Of a stretch of DNA of 64,000 nt, positions 24,530 through 36,187 are shown piece by piece; positions within the stretch are counted from its first letter, which is position 1; each line of letters opens with the position of its first letter. The translations under genes and the position numbers were made by a program. The stretch is taken from positions 29,009,043 to 29,073,042 of the forward strand of contig CM023539.1 of the NCBI GenBank assembly GCA_013350335.1. The letters are read 5' to 3'. The notes under the pieces are model-generated. The model was given only the letters and a program-made list of their open reading frames with translations. It did not search any database and was not told the origin of the DNA. This DNA comes from Chimonanthus salicifolius. Taxonomy: Eukaryota; Streptophyta; Magnoliopsida; Laurales; Calycanthaceae.

Positions 24530-25170
24530 TTGAAGTGTGTAACCACAAAGGTAACAAAATAAATCATTCCCAGAGATCAAAAGAAATCATGTGGATTCCG
24601 TTGGCTAATTTAACATTCTTATGAATCACAGATGGAGATCAAACTTCATGTAAATACTCTAATGCCAACTTTTAGTTTTCTTATCTTCAACTTCTCAACC
24701 TTTATTGAGTTCAATCAGAGCTGGTAGTGATTTCAAGAGTGACCGAATATAGAGGATGCATAAAATTCTGAATGTATTGGGCTTCTATCTTGGACTTCAA
24801 ACATGGGCTTGGATCAGTGTCATGGACTTCATTCTGGGCCCATTTTTGATCTTGGACTTGGCTCAGTGAGTTTACCACATTTAAAATTAAAATCCCAAAA
24901 ATTGTTATCATAATCCAAACTCTCATAGATGGATTTGAATTATGACAATTGACAATAAATTCCAAAATTAAGTGGTAAAATTCACACTTTTCAAAAATAG
25001 CAAGCATGGCTCAAAAATACAATTTTTCTTCAAACTTCTCATTGTTTCTTGTATTTCTTCATTGTATCTGTAACACTCAGAAATTCCATTAAATAATAAT
25101 AAAACACACAAAACAAGAGCTAACTAGTTCAATATCCAGAGGTAAAATGGTCATTTTCCTACACACATCA
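24530..25170 (-). mobile_element. Start of a gypsy 3' LTR, minus orientation, truncated
   Basis: On the minus strand it starts TGATGTGTGTAGGAAAATGA at 25170, followed by CCATTTTACCTC and GAACTAGTTAGC, matching the LTR starts at 14546 (minus) and 29488 (plus). The likeness continues to about 24720 (TGGATTTGAATT and TGGGC-rich blocks). The rest of the LTR is missing or unrecognisable. Confidence 0.65.
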
Positions 25171-27720
25171 AATATCTCCACACTTAGATTTTGCTAGTTC
25201 TCGGGGCAAAACAAAAACTAAAAACTAAAAATGAAATTAAAAATCATAAACTAAAACACTTTCGTTGGTACTTTTAATTGCATTTAGTATATTCAACAAG
25301 CCTTTAAACACCTAGCTCACCACTAGTGGACGAGTTATAATCTCGTGAGGGCTTCCATTGGTGATACTCACAAACATCAGAGTTCAGCAAAAATATTTAA
25401 ACATCATACAAGTCTAAAATTATTTCACAAAATTTATATTCGGAGTGTAGTGTGTGATAGCCAAATATTAATATAGCTTTCTTTTTTAAAATACACATAA
25501 ATTTTGTAACCACCAACTGAAAATGCACTTTGACTCCAAATCTCACCAGATATATCTCTCAAAAAGATTTTTCGCTCAGAGATTAGGTTAAATTTCTCTG
25601 AAAAGTATATGAGTGGAAGTTATGTTCACAAAGTAAATATCTCACATATTTATCAACAAAGAACGAATTATAACAAAGAAAACATAGATCTCATGAATGG
25701 ATGTCATTTTCCAATAACGTTAAAATAATACACCATTATTTTTCCTCATCTATTCTCCACTTCAAATACCTTATTAACTGAGGATCAATAGGACTTCTTA
25801 ATAGGACAAAACGTGGCTTCGAATCAGGTAATAACAAAGAAAGATAAAAAGACTAACAGGATAATATGACCAAAATAGGTAGGTTTCAAAGGCTCAAACG
25901 ATCCAAAAATAATAACCTATATCACTTCATAAACTACATATGACTATTTTCTTGCTTCAAATAAATTTAGAAAATTTTTTGGCGTAATAATTCAATTTTA
26001 ATGTTGTTCTCAGTAATTTGACCAAAGCAAGAATAATCAGATCTAACGACAAAAATAATGCGCAATCAAAGAAAATAAAAAATTTACTTATAACCTTTAG
26101 AAAAATCGAATGGCTTAAAAGTTCACTGGGTCATAAGTCTTCACTGGTATTCTTTCAGTGATCACTTGACTCATGAATACTCTTCTTTTTCCAACTAATA
26201 TTAAAATGACTCTGTGAAAATTGTTCCGAGCATAAATTCTATAAAATTCAATTGAAAAATCATGATATAAAATTTTTTATCCACATATTAATGCTTAAAT
26301 CAATTTTTTTTTTCAATATTTTTTATTTTTTATTTTAAAAAAACAGACGCAAGACTAATTTTTTTTTAAAAGATTATCCATTTTTTTTTTAAATGGACTA
26401 AAAAAAACAAACACAAAACTTATGTAACCCCACAATAAGCACAAACTTAAATTGAACATTGTCTTCAGCGTTCCCTAATCTACATGTGCACCTGCAAATT
26501 AGAAGAAAATTTCAGAAAAAGAACAATTTGGGTTCAGAAATACCTATGATGACTCTCTTTATTTCAAACCTGCAAAAACAAATAGACAACAAAAACACAA
26601 ACACACAACAAGATTCTAAGCTAACACAAGAACTAACTCAACAAAAACAAAAACTTAAACTAAATGAACAAACTAACAACTGACACATAGACAAACTCAA
26701 CACAAACTTAGAGTGGCGGGTGAACATGAATGGAGATGGATGAACAATTAACAAAAAATCAAAACAAAACGAAGACTACACAATATATGACCTAAACTTT
26801 AAAAATTTTGAACATCAAATCCCAAAAGACAATGGTTCTAAATTGATTTTAACTTACAATGCATGAACCACTTTTACTCATATTTTTGGATTTTCTAGTT
26901 TTTGTTAATGAAATCCTAATATAATAATGTAAGATTCAAAGCAAATATACAAACAATAATCAAACAATTAAGTTAATGCATGAGACTAACACCCTAATAT
27001 GCATGATCAAATTAAATATGCAATCTTTGTGTCATTTTTTTATGCAAAATAAAATGCAAACACCCTAAGAAAATCTATATGAATGTATGAAAAATTGAAA
27101 AATTTAAAGAAAGTGAGTTTAGGCACTTACCTTGGCCTGTAGTGCGTACTTCCGAAAATTTTAGAGCGCATGATTAAAATACCTGCAAAATAAAATACTA
27201 CAAACTTTGGTGAAGATTCTGAAATCTCATAAAAAATGTATGATTCCTAATTTAATGCAATTTTTCCAATGTTATAACTAGTGGAGGAAATTAACTAATT
27301 AGAACCTAATTAGGAATTCTAAATTAATTTAAGATCATAAAAAATTCTAGATTAACATCCACCAAATTAATAAAAATTAGAATTTCAAGTCTAATAATAA
27401 TCCATTAAAGTCCAAAGTTGTTCTATGAATTTCTTTTTTAAATTAGACACTGAAATAGTAACTCCAAATTTAGATGAGGGTCTTAAATTAGACATTTTCT
27501 AAGTTTAAAAACTGTCCAGAATTAGATGTAATCCAAAATTAGACACCTTCTAAAAATAAGAATTTCTAGGATTAGACAATTTTGGAACTTTTCATAGACA
27601 GAAGTTCCAAAATTAAAACCAAATTTAGATCTATTTTCTAAAAATAGAATGCATCTAAATTAAGTTATATTTCTAAGATTAGAAAATTCTTAAAAGAGAA
27701 ACTGACTAATTTTAGAAGAC
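25171..27720 (-). mobile_element. Internal region of a decayed gypsy element, no coding capacity seen
   Basis: Just beyond the LTR start the plus strand reads TCTCCACACTTAG and GATTTTGCTAGTTCTCGGGG, as found upstream of the 3' LTR in several plant gypsy families (from memory). Blocks 26460-26600 and 26955-27350 are ordered matches to 11340-11480 and 11690-12070 in the element at 10814-14546. The longest frame is 74 codons and non-descript. It is a non-autonomous or deleted relative of that element. Confidence 0.5.
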
Positions 27721-27724
27721 CAAA

Positions 27725-28305
27725 ATGACGTCGGAGTCAAATCTGAACCCTGTCAACATTCAGGAAGTGACAATCGGGATCAAATGTAAGAGATGATTAA
27801 CAGCCTCACCCAAGAAGTTGCCAGATTGCAACGAAGGAGTCTTGAGCACCGTAGTTCATTTTCTTTCGGATCCTGATCCTCCCGAACAGTGTCATGAATC
27901 ATCAGAAGAAGAAGATTTTGACAGACTGTACCATCAACATGGGCAAGGACCAAGATATGTAAAGAAACAACAATAAAGAAGAGTCTACAATGACCACGAC
28001 TCCTTTGGCATCAAAATTGACATTCTGAGTATTCCGGAGGTATGGTCAGTGACAAATATATAGATTAGATAGAAACAGTTGAAAATATTTTTGAATGTAG
28101 AGATGTACTGGATGATATGTGTGTAAAATTAGTTTCTATTAAACTAAGAGGGAGGGCCTTGGCTTGGAATAAGAAAATTAAGGCAAAAAGGCAAGATAGG
28201 GGAAAAGTACCAATTCAATCATGGGGGGAGCTTAAAAGGCTTATGTACCAAAAACTTTCTCCCATCAAATTACACACAAGAACTATTCCAAAGGCCAAGA
28301 CCTAA
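27725..28305 (+). pseudogene. Broken gag of a plus-strand gypsy element
   Basis: Starting at the ATG at 27725, the translation soon meets stops and frame changes, but a gag core is readable to 28305. A piece with ETVENIFECRDVLDD leads into the 62-codon frame at 28117-28305, which has LVSIKLRGRALAWNKK, QDRGKVPIQSWGELKRLM and YQKLSPIKL. This is the plant Ty3/gypsy capsid pattern (LKL..ALAWW, W.EMKRLM, F.P), which packages element RNA. The WW pair is reduced to W and no zinc knuckle follows. No pol gene lies before the LTR at 29488, so the element is a deletion or non-autonomous derivative. Confidence 0.7.
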
Positions 28306-29487
28306 ATCCTCCAGGGATGGAGTTCAGCTCAAGAAGATAGTGAAACTACGATCAAGTTTACTGTAGAAGACTATAGAGCAACGCAGTTCACCACCCAGCA
28401 TATCCAAAACCCCTAGAGCAACATTTAATGAACCTTCAGGGGAGGATGTTGATAGACTATTCTACCATCATAGATCTACATTTCAAGAAGAACAAAAAAT
28501 GGAGAAGTTAGATGTTCATCATAAATGCACATGAAGGACAGTGGTTTGAATGAACATCTCAACTTTGTTCTCATTTTTCTTTAAAAAACATGAATCTATT
28601 GCTAATTGCTCACCTAGGTTTAATAAGGAACCAATCATTGGTGATGAAATTTTGGAATCTCTAGCAGAATATTTACAATTGGATTCCTTGGAACCTAAAT
28701 ATGATAATTATGGAGACACTGACGATTTTGTGGATGTGTTTTCATTAGTTGAACAGATGAATGATAATTCAATTGTAGAGCAGTTGTAGACAACAGTAAT
28801 GATTGAAGATTCTTCTGGAGATGAACAAACAACTACCCTAGTACAACGAGTGAATATTCAGGTTGACAACTTGGAAGAATTTTGACCTTTAAAAAATCCA
28901 AACTCAAGGTCGATTTTCCTCGAAATGGGGGTGAATGATGCAATAGATTGTCAAGTCACATTTGCAGCCACAGAAAATGAAGAGACGTCTATAGTGTCAA
29001 GACATGAGGAGCCAATTAGAGATGAACAAAAAACTCAAATTGCTTCCATTGATCATCCAATTCAAGATTTAACCCTAGTTCCATCTATTAGTTCATCTAT
29101 TCTATCCATTGAGAATATTTGTCGACTGAATGAGCCTTATAAGGATCCTATATGGGATAGTTTTCAGAGAAATTTTAACAATCAATCTTTATTGGCAAAT
29201 TTTGTCCTTGATATGGTTCATCTACCATCCAAAAGCCAACTTAGCATTCAATATCAAGACGGTGACCATATTCTCAAACATACACTAAAGTCTCAATGTG
29301 AAAAGGGTTCGAAATTTCAACACGTTCTTACCCGTTAAGACTATATAAACTCGGCGATGAGTTTCACTCAACCAGAGGAGAATGATGAAAGCATCAGCGA
29401 TGATGAGGACATAACACTTGAAGATGAAATTGCTGCCATAGCTATGAAATTTATGATCAATTTGATAGTTGCAGATGGGGAAGTAAA
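28306..29487 (+). pseudogene. Remnant of element internal region after gag, with two short acidic frames
   Basis: Frames 28550-28789 (79 codons, with LAEYLQLDSLEPKYDNYGD) and 28925-29338 (137 codons) are in different phases and separated by stops. Their acidic, Asp/Glu- and Ser-rich make-up is like the variable linkers of gypsy polyproteins, but no protease, RT or integrase motif is visible. The purine-rich CAGATGGGGAAGTAAAC (29471-29487) directly before the LTR is a plausible polypurine tract. I assign no function. Confidence 0.5.
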
Positions 29488-32400
29488 CTGATAAGTAAAG
29501 GAAAATAACTATTTTATCCTTGTATTTGGACTAGTTAGTACTTATTTTGTGTATTTTAGGATATGTTTAATGGAATTTTGGAAGTTTTGCAGGATTTACA
29601 GGGAAATATAAGATATAAGAATTCAAATGGTGAATTTTGCAATTTATGGGCATAAGTTGATATTTTTGGAAATTTAAAATTTTAAATAATTATTTTACAA
29701 CAATTTTAGGGGTTTTATTGTAAAATAATATTTTAAATCCATTTATGAGAGTTTGGATTAATTTAGTACATTTTTAGAATTGAATGTAAGTGGTAAAATT
29801 ATTTATTAGATTTCCATATTTTGAAAAGCTCAATTATTAAGCCCATTCAGAAAAGCCCACGAAGAAATCTACATGTGTCAAGTCTATTTTTATTATCTCA
29901 AGGTACATATGAGAAAATTCGAAATTTACAAGTCATTATGAGAAGATTTTCGAATTTGGCAAGTGGATTAAGGAAAAATAAACAAAATAAGAAGTAGAGA
30001 AAAAGAAGGAAGGTTTGACAAAATCTCAGTATTTTGACTATAAATTTTTACTCAAATGTTCTATTACATTAATTTCTTTTTGGTTGAAAAGAAAACGTCA
30101 AGGGCTACAACTTTGTAGTTTACGACATTTCGTGATTCATATATTGACTAGGTCAAAATTGAGCTTCAATGTGGTACATGTGTAAAAAATGGGATTTTGC
30201 ACCCACTTTCCATAGTGTGTTCACACCATAGCCGTCTCAACCCCTTTGTGTTCACATCGTACACGAATTTTACTGCTTTTTTAAACCATTCTATGTTTAG
30301 CACAACCATATCAGCCCTCCAAGTGTCCATTGGTTTATTTAAATATTTAAATATAATCCATTCACTCCACCTCCTTTCATCTATAAATACTATCCCTCTC
30401 CCATTGAGAAAATTGAATTTGGAGAGAGAATTTCAAGGCTGGCTAGGCTTTGGAGAGGAATTGAAAAGGAGAAGAGAAGAATTTTGCAATTTTGATTTTC
30501 ACATTTGGTTCTTGAGCTTGGTGATTATAATTTCCCATTTTATTTCTTGTCTTTTTAAGAGTGAGATTATTTTAGATTCGAAATTATAAGTAGAAATTTT
30601 ACCTAAGCCTAAAGCAGGAATTAGATTTTCTTAGTTAAATGGATTTCATAGATTTTGAAAGTTTCCATTTTCAATGTGTTAGAACATCGTGATTGACCCT
30701 AGAGGGGGGTGAATAGGTTAATCCCATTAATCATAGTGTTTACAAATTTCTCGCATGTTTAAAGTGTAGCAGAATATTCATTAAAAGATTTGTTTAATGT
30801 GATAATTTTATTTAGTGATCACACTAAGATTATGACCCTTTACATGAACTTTGATTATCGATGCTTGTGCACAATGTGTATAATGAGATAATCAATATAC
30901 AAAATGATGTGTGTTAAGAAGAGTACTTAAATAGTAAATACAAATATAAATAGATCAAACACCATAAGACTAATTTTAAAGTAGTTCGGTTCGCCAACCT
31001 ACATCCACTATTAAGACTTTGTCAACCTTGAGCTATCTCCAAAACCCACTAAGTGGGGACTTACACCCTCACAATTAGAGTAAGAATTTCACATCATTCA
31101 ATTGGCTAGGAATTTCATCCACCACTGTCGAATACTAATTCCACATATCCATTTGGCCGGGAGTTCCACCCACCTCTATGCCAGAGACAACGCTCTAGAA
31201 TTTTTTATAGTGGTTCCGGGGTACCTCTCCTTAATCCACTTTCGGAACAAAGGTTTTAAAGAATATTAAAACCAAGAAGCACTTGCCTTTTAAGCTATTT
31301 CTTCTGATGTGTGCTTCTTCAAGATCCCACCCATGTATGCCGATGCTCCACTTCGTAGCCATTGTTTAGCAATCACAGTCCAGGGTGTCAAGGAAACTAA
31401 TTCTACCAAAGGTTTCTTAGTTTATGGTTCTCTCCTTCTCACTTTTAAACTCAATCCTCATATTGGTTGTTTATGAGTTTTCACCCTTCCACTCTCTCTT
31501 TTAGAGCTCAATCCATTTGATTGTTTGTATTTGATTCTCCTAGTTTAAACACGAAGAGAGAGTGATTCTTCTGTTGGCCCTTGTTAAGCTCACTGATAAA
31601 GATGAGGGTCCAACTGATCTATCCGAAGGATACCAATTGGTTGCATAAAGGTTGGTTTATATAGAGAAGGCAACCACTTGTAGTAACGGTAATGTACCGA
31701 TAGGTCAGACTCATAGAGGGGTCGGTGACTAGAAATGTTACCGTTCAACAACCCGAGTGTTGCTTAATAATGCACTCCCAACGGCAATATTCTTTCTCGG
31801 TCGACATGTCATTGTCGCCGATCGGTCGACAGTAATGGTACCGATAGATAAGTCCATACGAGAGGTTCGATCTAGGGCAACACCATGCTGACAGATTTTC
31901 ATGTCCCGAAACTTGTCATACCCAGAACAACCTGTCACCCTTTACCAAGGGGTCGGCTCTGGCTACTCTCGATCGGTTTTGAACCACCAATATGTTTGTT
32001 TTTTCAAGGGCCCACTTGAATTCTATGTTCCAGAACTCAAAAAATCTTATCGAAGAGTCGTTGACCACGAGGGGTCGTTTCAGCGTTTCACAGAGGGGTC
32101 GGTGCATACGAGATTCTCAATCAGAGGCTTTCCCAAAATGACAATTCAATGATCCAAAACCTATGTCAATCTAGTCAATCAGACTTTGACCACGATGGGT
32201 CGATCCTGTCTCCACCGAAGGGTCGGTGAGAACGACTGGTCGAGTTAATAGTGAAACCAAATACATATTTCCAAGTTGGGTTCTAATTCATTGTCAAGCT
32301 TTCTTTTTACGCTTTTTATGATTTAACCATTTGTTCTATTAAACCTAGGGATAATCTTTTTTAAGGTGTAGTTATCACCTAAGTCATCTATGGCCATAAT

Positions 32401-33174
32401 ACATGTTTTGTAATTGCCATAACAATGAACTTCAATCGGGTGGAGCATGATCTTCACTTTTGATCACCTTGGATTTTCAAGCTTCTACCAAGTGCTTCTT
32501 TCTAAGTCATAGACAAACTTTGGGATTTGGCCAAGCCGAGGCACTAACAGATTTCATATTTAAAATTTTAATGAATGAGAGATTTAAATGCGTGTTAAAT
32601 AATTTACGTGAGCTCCATATTTTAGGTCGTTATTTTGTTGTTAAAATATGGATAACAATGTCTCCTTGAGTCTCTAATCCAATTCCACTGTAAATATGTA
32701 AATATGTTGTTTTTAATTTCATTTTTGTTTATGAAATCAAAATTCTTGAAAATAGTGGAACTAGGTTGGTAAATTAATTTATTACATCTTAATTTTGTGT
32801 TCTAAGTTAGATTAAAATTATTTATAATTTTTAGATTAAATCCACCATCTTAATTTAATTTAGGTAAATTTTTATTTTCAATTAAAATTAGATCTCTTTA
32901 ATTGTTAAATTCTAATTTTAGATGTTGTTCCTGTTTTTGAACTTGTTTTCTACATTTAGAATGTTTCTAAATTAAAATTAGATTTCCTAGACTAGAGGAA
33001 TGTTTCCATATTTAAGTTTTTTTTCTATGGTTTTCTAAATTTCTTAAAATATATAATTCAGTGGTATGTTTTTCATGGATATATTTTCTAGAGTTCCGAT
33101 TGGTTCGACCTCGCACTCCTAATCTATATTATAAATGGTTCATGTGCTTGCGAGTATAAATTTAAAATACAACA
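29488..33174 (+). mobile_element. 3' LTR of the gypsy element, split by a copia LTR
   Basis: Starts TGATAAGTAAAGG at 29488 and ends AATACAACA at 33174. Without the insert (30677-32549) it is about 1.8 kb, close to the 2.0-2.1 kb of its relatives. It shows the same blocks in the same order: ATTTTATCCTTGTATTTGG at the start; CTATAAATACTATCCCTCTC with a TATA box near 30382; GGAGAGAATTTCAAGGCTGG; and CACTGTAAATATGTA, GTTCCGATTGGTTCGACCTC and GTGCTTGCGAG at the end. The 130-codon frame at 30197-30589 is within the LTR and not a gene. Confidence 0.75.
30677..32549 (-). mobile_element. Solo copia-type LTR (1,873 bp) inside the gypsy LTR
   Basis: Plus-strand ends are TGTTAGAACATCG and GAGGCACTAACA, sharing the terminal inverted repeat TGTTAG/CTAACA. 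Just inside is GACCCTAGAGGGGGG then GTGAATAGG, the hallmark of this copia LTR group (compare 34070-34095). The TATAGTGGTTCCG block (31208-31220) also matches the SIRE-like LTR. No clean 5-bp duplication is present (CAATG on the left, GATTT on the right), so one flank has changed. GGTCGGT-type short repeats occur at 31700-32250. Sense strand is minus by comparison with 34050-44412. Confidence 0.75.
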
Positions 33175-33692
33175 TAAGCTCAGCAATATGAGCTACAAAC
33201 TAAGTTGCTAATAAACCACTTAAACTCACTCCACTAAAGTCTCAATGTGAAAAGGGTTCAAAATTGAAGAATAAAGACTTAGTGTGAAAATGGGTTGGGA
33301 TTGCCACCTAGTCATCCACTTAAGCATACAAATCAACCTTTTTTTTTCCACCTCATCTTCCACATGTTATCATGTCATTTGCTATCAAATCCACCTCACC
33401 ATTCCAAATTGCATGCATGCATGCATTGCATGGCTTGGTTGCTCCCCAAGGTGGTGGGTCCTTCTCCAATGGTCCATATGTATGAATTCTCTCCAAGGCG
33501 CATGATCTCTCATTCCAATGCATGTATTCCATTACCTAGGTACATGGGTAAACCAACGATCTTCTTGGAATTAATCATGGCTTGTTGGAACATGAGTTGG
33601 TGCCAAGACTAATCCATAGACTCCTTGGAAGAATGGTTGCATTCAAGAAAGCTTCTTGGTGCTTGAAGAGACTTTCCATGGCTCCTTGATGA
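33175..33692 (+). mobile_element. Left part of a gypsy-type LTR, split by nested insertions
   Basis: This joins 44487-45016 once the inserts are removed; the right part is a near-copy of 17948-18344. The left boundary is not located. It holds a GCATGCATGCATGC run near 33411 and poly-T. A 28-base stretch at about 33233-33261 is identical to 29284-29312 in the neighbouring element. Frames at 33284 and 33295 are by-products. Confidence 0.5.
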
Positions 33693-34049
33693 TGCTGGGA
33701 TTTTTAATCCCGCAAATCACAGCGGAAGCGAATCGAAATCGAAAACACACAATCAATCATAAGAGAGATAAGATTTAACGTGGTCCGGCCAGAGCCTACA
33801 TCCATGGGCAACACTCACAAAAAAATTCCATTAAATCAAAGGTATTACAAAGTACAAACCCATTCCCAAATCTCTCTTCCTCACAGATTCTCTCTCATAC
33901 AAACCATTCACGGTGGTGCCCAATAGGGCCACCCATTACCATTCCAAAAGAGTTCCTCTATTTTATAGAGGTTTTCCCCAAACGAAAATAGTAATATCCT
34001 AAACATGAAATAGAAAGACAATCAGAAAAGAAGTAGGAGATGAATCCAC
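33693..34049 (-). mobile_element. Solo LTR of a short copia-like element, left part (426 bp in all)
   Basis: Starts TGCTGGGATTTTTAATCCCG; the other end, CACACCCCAACA, lies at 44475-44486. Target duplication GATGA is present at 33688-33692 and 44487-44491. The total without the nested copia element is 426 bp. Minus-strand TATA (CTCTATAAAATAG near 33960) and the AACGTGGTCCGGCC block are as in plant copia LTRs. No internal region remains, so this is a solo LTR or a TRIM-like unit. Confidence 0.85.
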
Positions 34050-35563
34050 TGAAATTTCGTTATTAGAGTAATGCACGACCTAGGGGGGTGAATAGGTCGG
34101 TTTTCAATTTTAATTCCCTTTTAAAATTTCTCAATCGAATTTTAATCTAAGTGTATGAATTATTCAATGAGATCCTTTCACCGTGAAATGAGCAACTGTT
34201 TAATAAAAATGACCAATCAACATAAGTGTGTGTATGTGAAACAGTATTCAATGGAAGCAATTAATTCAAAGCATTAGCCACATATAGATATAGATATTTT
34301 ATAGTGGTTCGGTTTCAACAAACCTACGTCCACTGTCAGACTTCCCAATCTCTAGGGTCGTCCCAAATATACTATGTATGGGTCTCACACCCAAATAGTA
34401 CAACCTAGTTTTTTCAGAGGTTCAACCCAATCAGTCTAATCCTCTACACCTATTTTTTAGAGTGGTTCAAACACACAGTTCTAATCCACTTTACAATGTT
34501 TGAAATAAAATGAAGAAGAAATACTTGCCTTGGGCCTTATCTGATTTCCTTTATGCGCATTCTTCTTTTCTTGATCTGTGTGTTCCTTTCTAACAGATTA
34601 GCTCCATCAAAGTGATTATCGGCACAACAGTATAAGACTTGGGTATGACTGGTTTTAAAGTCATATGTGAACACCTCAAACTTCATCAGAACTGGGGTAT
34701 TGATTACCCAAGCGTCTATGAAAAAAGATGATGAAGAAGGTGTAAAGGGAAGAGGCTGATTGCTTTGGTCACGCTATTATATTTTTCCAAAATGCTCTCT
34801 GTGTGAATTGGTGATTATTTCATTCAGCTTACAGTTATTTATAAGACTGTCTGCATTTTTATAGCCAGTCACGCCCACGAGGCCTCGAGGATTCCAATGA
34901 GGCCTCGTGGCCGTAAATATAGAAAGACAGCTCAGAAATATGCATAAGATATTATGTCTTTCAAACAGATAATATCTAGCCACTTAAGATGCCATCGTGC
35001 ATGATTGACAGTTAATTTATCTCCGTCATCAATCAAGGATGAGATTGATGATTGTAAGCCATATTAAATCTCATGGAGGAGCCTTTCCTTTTATGTCATA
35101 AACAAGCAGCTCCCAACAGTTATTAATTCAAAAACATGTGAGGTGGCAGTTGACATTTCAACATGTGGATATATCTTATTACTATAATGATCTCCGAATT
35201 AAAGGAATACAGATTTAATTTCCTAAATCTGTAGGAGACTCAGTCAGCAAGATACTAGGTCGGCTGAGTTATAGTTGTCCACGATACAACTCACCATAAG
35301 ACTGGCTGCGAGGCCTCGACAGACTGCACGAGGCCTCGAGGCTGATAGTCACTTATTATCTTATTTTCCAGTTTATAACCATTTTACTTCTAAGGTATTT
35401 GACTTAGCGTAAGGTCTCCTACGGTTCACTTATCTGTGTGTCAATAACGTACTTGGTGTAGATTCTTCAATTGCATAGTAGATCTTTACATACTTCCAAG
35501 GCAAGTCCAACTGAGCCACGTAATTGACAATAAGGGTAACTCGGATGAACCGGGGCACTTACA
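34050..35563 (-). repeat. 3' LTR of the SIRE-like element (1,514 bp)
   Basis: Minus-strand start TGTAAGTGCCCCGG at 35563, end AATTTCA at 34050. It contains four GAGGCCTCG motifs (34879, 34899, 35310, 35330), the GGGGGGTGAATAGGTCGG block near 34084 and a TATAGTGGTTCGG block near 34300. Confidence 0.9.
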
Positions 35564-36187
35564 ATCTCCCCTTTTGTCAATTTCATGACAAAAATCTAAG
35601 ATCTACCCATTACAACAAGTTTCCAAAAATTATATATGCACACAAGTCACTCCTTAACAAATAAAATTACAATGATATTAATCCGTCTAATATCATAAAT
35701 GTCTCCCCCTTAACTTGTGCCTGCAAAACACAATTATTTTCCCGCATACTAAACAAATAGATACTGGTGGGACTTGTATGCTCCCCCTCAACATTAGCAC
35801 ATTATTTTATCTCCCCTTTTTGTCAAGAAGATTGACAAAGATGACTCACACAGAAATAAAAGATATGCAAAAATATAGCACAGTAAATCTGACAGGAACA
35901 TAAAAGATGCAAATAGATACCACATGGGAAACTGAAATGCAGAACAGACAAGCATCAACAATATAGTAAGTGAAAAAGTTTATCTGTTACAGTACCAAAA
36001 ATAGCTTGTAAGGAAATAAAATAAACATAGTCCCATCATAAAATCTTCAATCACGAGGAGACGAGGGAGGAAATTCAGCATCATTGCGGTGGCACAAATC
36101 TGAAATCTAGTGAAGGGAGTGGAAGATGCGCCTGATTGATGTTCTGACATACACGGAGATTTCCTGATGTTGATAAAGGAGGCGATC
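35564..36187 (-). promoter_or_regulatory. 3' untranslated part of the SIRE-like element with repeated purine tracts
   Basis: On the minus strand AAAAGGGGAGAT (35564-35576) directly precedes the 3' LTR and is the probable polypurine tract that primes plus-strand DNA. Further G-rich purine runs lie at about 35701-35711, 35780-35790 and 35811-35821. Several such tracts are characteristic of SIRE elements. Confidence 0.7.

Noticed and set aside
30197..30589. 130-codon frame
   Set aside because: Falls wholly within the LTR of the gypsy element at 29488 and spans its TATA box and leader; other LTR copies do not keep it open.
30677..32549. Clean 5-bp target duplication for the copia LTR
   Set aside because: Left flank CAATG and right flank GATTT do not match; I kept the element call but not the duplication.
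34777..34983. 68-residue protein conserved between 34777-34983 and 43626-43832 on the minus strand
   Set aside because: The two are the same place in the two LTRs of one element; conservation reflects LTR identity, not protein selection.
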